A DNA stretch of 10,215 nt from an uncultured Rickettsiales bacterium (GTDB taxonomy: Bacteria; Pseudomonadota; Alphaproteobacteria; Rs-D84): assembly GCA_900550495.1 (NCBI GenBank), contig URSJ01000019.1, positions 1 through 10,215 on the forward strand, given 5' to 3'. Below the pieces are notes generated by a model, which was not told the DNA's origin, did no database searches, and saw nothing but the letters and a program-made list of their open reading frames with translations. Shown piece after piece: positions 6,396 through 10,215 of the stretch. Both the position numbers and the translations under genes were made by a program. Position 1 is the first letter of the stretch; each line of letters begins with the position of its first letter.

Positions 6396-6644
6396 ATGGC
6401 GAAAGATGATGTAATTGTATTCAGTGGCACAGTTGAAGACAAATTGCCGAACACAATGTTTCGTGTAAAATTAGAAAACGGCCACGAAATTCTGGCCACT
6501 GTGTGTGGAAAAATGCGCAAGGCGCGTATCTGGGTCAATATTGGCGAACGTGTTCGTGTTGAAATGACCCCATACGATTTGGACAAGGGACGCATCACAT
6601 TCGTCGAACGTAACCGCCCATCAAACACAGATACAAATAATTAA
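6396..6644 (+). CDS. infA: Translation initiation factor IF-1
   Basis: IF-1 is the S1-type OB-fold protein that sits in the ribosomal A site of the 30S subunit during initiation, with IF-2 and IF-3. The signature runs through LPNTMFRVKLENGHEI, GKMRKARIWVNIGERV and VEMTPYDLDKGRITF. The fold is complete by about residue 70. The protein is 82 residues, about ten longer than the usual 72, with a polar tail rich in Asn and Thr (NRPSNTDTNN). AAGGA at 6385-6389 sits 6 bases before the ATG. The gene stands alone: a divergent promoter is upstream and an intrinsic terminator begins right after the stop. The VEMTPYDL-KGRIT wording is closest to alphaproteobacterial IF-1 as I know it, and is the best taxonomic clue in the window. 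Confidence 0.97.
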   Translation: MAKDDVIVFSGTVEDKLPNTMFRVKLENGHEILATVCGKMRKARIWVNIGERVRVEMTPYDLDKGRITFVERNRPSNTDTNN

Positions 6645-6645
6645 T

Positions 6646-6676
6646 AAAAAGTCCCGTAATCTGCGGGATTCTTTTT
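6646..6676. terminator. Intrinsic terminator after infA
   Basis: TCCCGTA (6652-6658) pairs with TGCGGGA (6662-6668) around loop ATC with one G-T pair. TTCTTTTT follows and AAAAA precedes it (6646-6650). It starts directly after the infA stop codon, so it ends the infA transcript. The flanking A and T runs would let it work on both strands, although no minus-strand gene reads into it. Confidence 0.8.
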
Positions 6677-6709
6677 GCAAAAAAATTGCGCGATTGTGCG
6701 AAATAACCC

Positions 6710-6739
6710 TTGCCCATAAAAGGGCATTTTTGTTATCAT
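6710..6739 (+). promoter_or_regulatory. Promoter of the 851-residue cysteine-rich gene, with embedded palindrome
   Basis: TTGCCC (6710-6715) and TATCAT (6734-6739) are 18 bp apart. Transcription would start near 6746, only about 10 bases before the ATG. A palindrome TGCCC (6711-6715) / GGGCA (6722-6726) overlaps the -35 and spacer and is followed by TTTTTG. It could be an operator, or a weak second terminator backing up the infA one. Confidence 0.6.
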
Positions 6740-6755
6740 TGTCACAAAGCCAAGG

Positions 6756-9311
6756 ATGAAAAAGATTTTGCTTTTTGCCGCGACACTCTGTGCCGGCATC
6801 GGTTTTTCCGATGCCGCGGTGCGCAGCGCGTCCACCGTTACCAGAAACACACCCAGCGACAATGTTACTGCACGCAAACAATCAGACGTCACACAATCAC
6901 AACCAACAACGCGAACCGCAATAACGGCGACCAAATCACGTAATGCGACGACCCGCACCACTGCACGTAATACTGTCAATCGCACGGCCACGGCACGCAG
7001 CGCGGCACGCACAAACACCGCCGCACGCAGCGCAACAACAAACGCACGTGTCACAACACCGTCATCTGCACGCAGCGCGACAAAAACAATCGCACGCAGT
7101 GCAACAACAAACGCACGCGCTATAACCACATCGGCCAGCGGAACAAACACATTTGGCACTGGATATAACACGTGTCGCGATGCATATTTTTCGTGCATGG
7201 ATCAATTCTGTGCGAAACAAGATGACACATACCGTCGATGTGTATGCTCTTCAAAACTGACCGACATTAAATCACGCGAACGCGCACTGGGTCGGGCATC
7301 TGACCAATTACAAGATTTTAAAAGCCTGAATATAGAGGTTATTCCCAAAACCGCGGCCGAGGTCAAGGCAATGATAAACGCAACCGCCGGCGAAACTGCG
7401 GCATCAACCGTGCGCGACAATTCGTCATCGGCACAAAAATTGGCTGGCATTAGCGCAGTTTTGACCAAGACAAAATCAAATTCATTGTCAACGTCGGGGA
7501 CGCTGGATATCGCCGGCGATATAAATGCAATCTGGGCAACGACAGATTTAGCATCGGGCGCAAACATCGCGAACCTGACCGGGGAATCATTATACAACGC
7601 GGTGCACAGTCAATGCACCGATTTAGTTTCTGGTCGTTGTCCGTCCAAGAACACACTAGACATGGTTGTTGCTGCATATGGAATGTATATTGAAAATGAC
7701 TGCACGACATTGCTGACGGCACTAAACAAAAAACTGGCCAATGCCCAGGGCACTATACGCAGCACTGAACGTGAAATGAACAACGCGCGTCTGGAAAATT
7801 ATAACGCCCATAATTCAACATCCATTAACGACTGTATCGCCCAGGTACGCAAGGATATTACCGCCGACGCCGCATGTGGAACCGATTATGTTCACTGTCT
7901 GGATATATCGGGCAAATACTTGACGCGGGACAAGGGCGAACCTATTTACACGGCAGATTTTTATCAATTGGAAACCCAGATTTCATTGTCGGGTGACGTA
8001 TTGACCAATCCTTCAAACCGCCTGATTGTCGCCGAATTAAACCGCAAACGTGCATATGCGGCACGTGGACTGGACACATGTCGCGACTTGGCTGACGATG
8101 TATGGGACGAATTCATGCGCCAGGCAATTGCCGAAATATACCAGGGCCAACATGAACGCATCCGCACCGTAAAAAACGAATGTCTGGACGTCGTGAACGC
8201 CTGTTACGACGAACAGAGCAAATCATTAAAAGATTTTAGTAATATCAAAGAGCAGTTATTACTGGGGGCGCGTTTGGAATTATCCGAAGAAATGTGCAAA
8301 GAAAAATTGCAGGCATGCAGTCTGTTATATAACGACGGTTCTGGCAACGCATTAGATTTATTGGTCAATGCCATGCACAACATCACGGCTCAAAAGATAG
8401 GCAAGGAATGCCGTGTCACTTTGCAAGAATTTGCACGCGATATGTGCGCCGTCCCGTCCAATGACAGTCTGCACGCATATCCGTATGGTTGCCGCGTGTA
8501 TGCTCCTGGGGAACAGCAATACGCCACAAACTATCAGTGCAACCAGGAATTGTGGAATCGTAATAACAACGACACCAGTAATGATGATACCGGCCCCATT
8601 ACCCCACCATCTGGCGACCCAACAAGCCAAAGCGGATACAATTGCCCACTCAGCAAACAATATACCAGTTGCAATGACACTTGGTACCTGGCAGTCAATC
8701 AAAACGGCGTGTGGGTTGCAAACAGCACCCCAACACCTGGCAACAGTTGCCAGAAATGCGAAGGCGAGGCATTATCACTGGAGGTATGTGGTGGCGCTGG
8801 AATGCCAGCAGTTCCAGAAACCGATGGTCTGAACTGTGGCACCGATTATATCGGCAGTCTGTATCAAAAAATGGTGCGTTATGCCATGCAAACCTGTGTC
8901 CGTCCGTCTGACGCAACAAAATCCGATTACGTATTGCCGACCACTGTGATAGAAGATGTAAATGTCGTCATGGATTCAATACGCGTTGAAATGGCAACAG
9001 TGCTAGCGGAGGAATGCAAACGTCTGAACGGACTGTGGGTTGATACACAATGGATTGACCAAGAAACTAATTCCACCGAAACCACAACCGAACAGCAAAC
9101 TGGCACGACACAGATTAGACGTGGCGATGGCCTGCACGACATTACAGGGCACAAATTGCACCAGAAATTCTATTCCGAAACAGGTGCAAATACAAAATGG
9201 GGTTATTGCCGTGCCTCAGATGACGAAACAACCAGTAATAACAACTCAACCACCAATGGCGCAACGACAAGCGACAATACATCGGGCGGTGGCACAGGCA
9301 CTGGGCAATAG
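6756..9311 (+). CDS. Large exported cysteine-rich protein with basic linker (paralog C, 851 aa)
   Basis: This is the third member of the unrecognised cysteine-rich family. A signal peptide (MKKILLFAATLCAGIGFSDA) is followed by an unusual linker (21-131) rich in Arg, Thr and Ala, with 15 Arg, 3 Lys and only two Asp. The family module C140-x6-C147-MDQF-C152-x9-C162-V-C164-S has exactly the spacing of the two operon paralogs. The core then follows more loosely: C287/295/316, C360/374/381 (CGTDYVHC), C442, C476/483, C514/521 and C552/564. The C-terminal part is different: a Thr/Asn/Pro spacer (about 601-627), further cysteines including CQKC (665-668), and a polar Asn/Thr/Gly tail. The ATG is directly preceded by AAGG with no normal spacing, and the predicted mRNA leader is very short. 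It is probably monocistronic or reads into the next gene, which also has its own promoter. Function unknown. Confidence 0.85.
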   Translation: MKKILLFAATLCAGIGFSDAAVRSASTVTRNTPSDNVTARKQSDVTQSQPTTRTAITATKSRNATTRTTARNTVNRTATARSAARTNTAARSATTNARVTTPSSARSATKTIARSATTNARAITTSASGTNTFGTGYNTCRDAYFSCMDQFCAKQDDTYRRCVCSSKLTDIKSRERALGRASDQLQDFKSLNIEVIPKTAAEVKAMINATAGETAASTVRDNSSSAQKLAGISAVLTKTKSNSLSTSGTLDIAGDINAIWATTDLASGANIANLTGESLYNAVHSQCTDLVSGRCPSKNTLDMVVAAYGMYIENDCTTLLTALNKKLANAQGTIRSTEREMNNARLENYNAHNSTSINDCIAQVRKDITADAACGTDYVHCLDISGKYLTRDKGEPIYTADFYQLETQISLSGDVLTNPSNRLIVAELNRKRAYAARGLDTCRDLADDVWDEFMRQAIAEIYQGQHERIRTVKNECLDVVNACYDEQSKSLKDFSNIKEQLLLGARLELSEEMCKEKLQACSLLYNDGSGNALDLLVNAMHNITAQKIGKECRVTLQEFARDMCAVPSNDSLHAYPYGCRVYAPGEQQYATNYQCNQELWNRNNNDTSNDDTGPITPPSGDPTSQSGYNCPLSKQYTSCNDTWYLAVNQNGVWVANSTPTPGNSCQKCEGEALSLEVCGGAGMPAVPETDGLNCGTDYIGSLYQKMVRYAMQTCVRPSDATKSDYVLPTTVIEDVNVVMDSIRVEMATVLAEECKRLNGLWVDTQWIDQETNSTETTTEQQTGTTQIRRGDGLHDITGHKLHQKFYSETGANTKWGYCRASDDETTSNNNSTTNGATTSDNTSGGGTGTGQ
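7022..7117 (+). repeat. In-frame imperfect direct repeat in the basic linker
   Basis: A 27-base unit at 7022-7048 recurs at 7091-7117 with one silent change (C to T at 7100). The copies are 69 bp apart, exactly 23 codons. Both encode ARSATTNAR (residues 90-98 and 113-121). Shorter GCACGCAGCGC-like pieces encoding ARSA also occur around 6994 and 7068. The linker therefore seems to have grown by in-frame duplication. Confidence 0.75.
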
Positions 9312-9319
9312 TGGCGACC

Positions 9320-9348
9320 TTGCATATCGGGGCAAATTCTGGTAGAAT
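9320..9348 (+). promoter_or_regulatory. Promoter of the 234-residue exported protein gene
   Basis: TTGCAT (9320-9325) and TAGAAT (9343-9348) are 17 bp apart, close to consensus. The -35 starts 9 bp after the stop codon of the 851-residue gene. Transcription would begin near 9355, leaving a leader of about 16 bases. The downstream gene can therefore be expressed independently of its neighbour. Confidence 0.7.
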
Positions 9349-9370
9349 ACACACATACCAAGAGATTGAA

Positions 9371-10075
9371 ATGAAAAAAATATTTGCGTTTTCTGTGATT
9401 TCGGTATTATGTGGCGCGGCAACAGCCGCCACCCCCTGGTGGCAACAGCCGACGGTTTGCCGCCTGGATCCAACAAAATGCTATGTTTCTATGGGCGCAG
9501 GATACGACACAGAATTATGGGACGCGACCAGTAATTGTCGCGGAATCAAAATGATTTGTGGCGCGGCATTAAATCCCCAGTCTGATGATGCCACCCCGAT
9601 TGGACGCGCAGAAATCTCACATGGCACGGGGATAAACACGCGCGATTATGATATAAACATATTAAATGGCGATTGCTTTGGCTCGCGCAAGACCAGTTCA
9701 AATGGCACAACGGTATCACTGGACGGCAAATACGTAAACGTATGGTGCAGTGGCGTCCTGGGGGCGGCTGGATATGACACCTATGAAGTTCTGGAAAACG
9801 GCGAAATCACGCGTGGCACGCAACCAACGTGTGGCGTGCTGGCCGATGCAGGATACGCCGCCGTTGCGAACGGCCGCTGTTTTGGCAAATATTATGATGG
9901 TAATCAGTATTTTATTGAATGCGGCAATGATTTATTGCCCAGTCGTTTGGTAATATTGAACGGTGCCGACATTGGTGGCGCGACATCGGGCCCGGCAACC
10001 CGTGCAGATGCAGACGCACTGTTTGACAAAATGTATAAAATATCCCAAGAACAACACAGCAAATATTTTAAATAA
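9371..10075 (+). CDS. Exported protein with three C-[FR]-G repeats, unrecognised family (234 aa)
   Basis: I chose ATG 9371 because it yields a clear signal peptide (MKKIFAFSVISVLCGAATA, cleavage before ATPWW); the frame extended back to GTG 9311 would run across the promoter. A weak AAGAGA ribosome site precedes it. The mature chain has nine cysteines: C30, 37, 56, 63, 102, 126, 154, 170 and 184. Three similar units are visible: NCRGIK...ICG (55-64), GDCFG...VWCSG (100-128) and GRCFG...IECGN (168-186). QPT occurs ahead of cysteine at both ends (26-28 and 151-153). The C-terminal 30 residues are a charged, probably helical tail. It follows the 851-residue gene by 59 bp and ends before a strong terminator. 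It is not an obvious relative of the large paralogs, but shares their exported, cysteine-rich nature. Function unknown. Confidence 0.8.
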   Translation: MKKIFAFSVISVLCGAATAATPWWQQPTVCRLDPTKCYVSMGAGYDTELWDATSNCRGIKMICGAALNPQSDDATPIGRAEISHGTGINTRDYDINILNGDCFGSRKTSSNGTTVSLDGKYVNVWCSGVLGAAGYDTYEVLENGEITRGTQPTCGVLADAGYAAVANGRCFGKYYDGNQYFIECGNDLLPSRLVILNGADIGGATSGPATRADADALFDKMYKISQEQHSKYFK

Positions 10076-10096
10076 TCATCTGTGTTTAATTTCTAG

Positions 10097-10127
10097 AAAA
10101 AAACGGGGCAAATGCCCCGTTTTTTTT
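10097..10127. terminator. Bidirectional intrinsic terminator between convergent genes
   Basis: ACGGGGC (10103-10109) pairs with GCCCCGT (10114-10120) around AAAT. An A run (10097-10103) lies on the left and eight Ts on the right. It can end both the plus-strand 234-residue gene and the minus-strand gene whose stop codon is at 10130-10132. Confidence 0.9.
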
Positions 10128-10129
10128 CA

Positions 10130-10215
10130 TCAGAATTCGTATCTGAATTTCGCCATACCGGTTTGTGATGTGTAATCTTTGTGCAGATTCAAATCATAAA
10201 CCAGCGAGATTTCCA
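10130..10215 (-). CDS. C-terminal end of an outer-membrane beta-barrel protein (partial)
   Basis: Reading the minus strand from 10213 gives 27 codons and then TGA at 10132-10130; the 5' part is outside the window. The peptide alternates polar and hydrophobic residues (EISLVYDLNLHKDY, then TGMAKFRYEF) and ends in phenylalanine. The last residues, FRYEF, fit the C-terminal beta-signal recognised by the BAM complex, with aromatic residues at alternate positions and a final Phe. Autotransporter and porin-like barrels end this way. The bidirectional terminator just downstream supports a true gene end. Which barrel family it belongs to cannot be told from this fragment. Confidence 0.7.
   Translation of the reverse strand, partial: EISLVYDLNLHKDYTSQTGMAKFRYEF

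Noticed and set aside
6641..7198. Minus-strand 185-codon frame rich in Val, Ala and Leu
   Set aside because: It mirrors the Arg/Thr/Ala linker of paralog C; its apparent hydrophobic repeats are the complement of the ARSA codons, and it would cross the infA terminator.
9311..9370. A GTG start 20 codons upstream for the 234-residue gene
   Set aside because: It overlaps the previous stop codon and the promoter and would put the signal peptide inside the protein.

Overview
The window looks like a chromosomal segment of a Gram-negative proteobacterium, most likely an alphaproteobacterium. The translation initiation factor IF-1 has the VKLENGHEI and VEMTPYDLxKGRIT style typical of that class. The predicted promoters use a CTTGC-type -35, and five proteins carry Sec signal peptides aimed at a periplasm or outer membrane. 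I infer the class from one small protein, so treat it as tentative.

Layout. Positions 1-342 have no gene and hold palindromic repeats. Positions 343-6312 read as one minus-strand operon: a near-consensus promoter (6284-6312), two large cysteine-rich exported paralogs (733 and 813 aa), an MscS-family mechanosensitive channel, a YgiW/BOF-family periplasmic OB-fold protein, then an intrinsic terminator (343-368). The gaps between these genes are only 15, 26 and 21 bp. Back to back with that promoter, infA runs on the plus strand as a single-gene unit with its own terminator. It is followed by a third large cysteine-rich exported paralog (851 aa) on the plus strand, then a smaller cysteine-containing exported protein (234 aa) with its own promoter. 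A bidirectional terminator separates this from the last 27 codons of a minus-strand outer-membrane beta-barrel gene that runs off the window.

How the genes may work together. The main content is a family of very large, disulfide-scaffold envelope proteins that I do not recognise. The two operon members have 36 cysteines each in the same order, with 21 of 35 intervals identical. The third member repeats the diagnostic first module (C-x6-C-M-D-x-F-C-x9-C-x-C-S) and several internal pairs. Each protein differs in its accessory part: a Pro/Thr linker plus a glycine-zipper insertion, a beta-rich insertion, or an acid-free Arg/Thr/Ala linker. Co-transcription with MscS and YgiW suggests a role at the cell envelope, perhaps in structure or stress tolerance. 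That role is inference; no function can be assigned from sequence alone.
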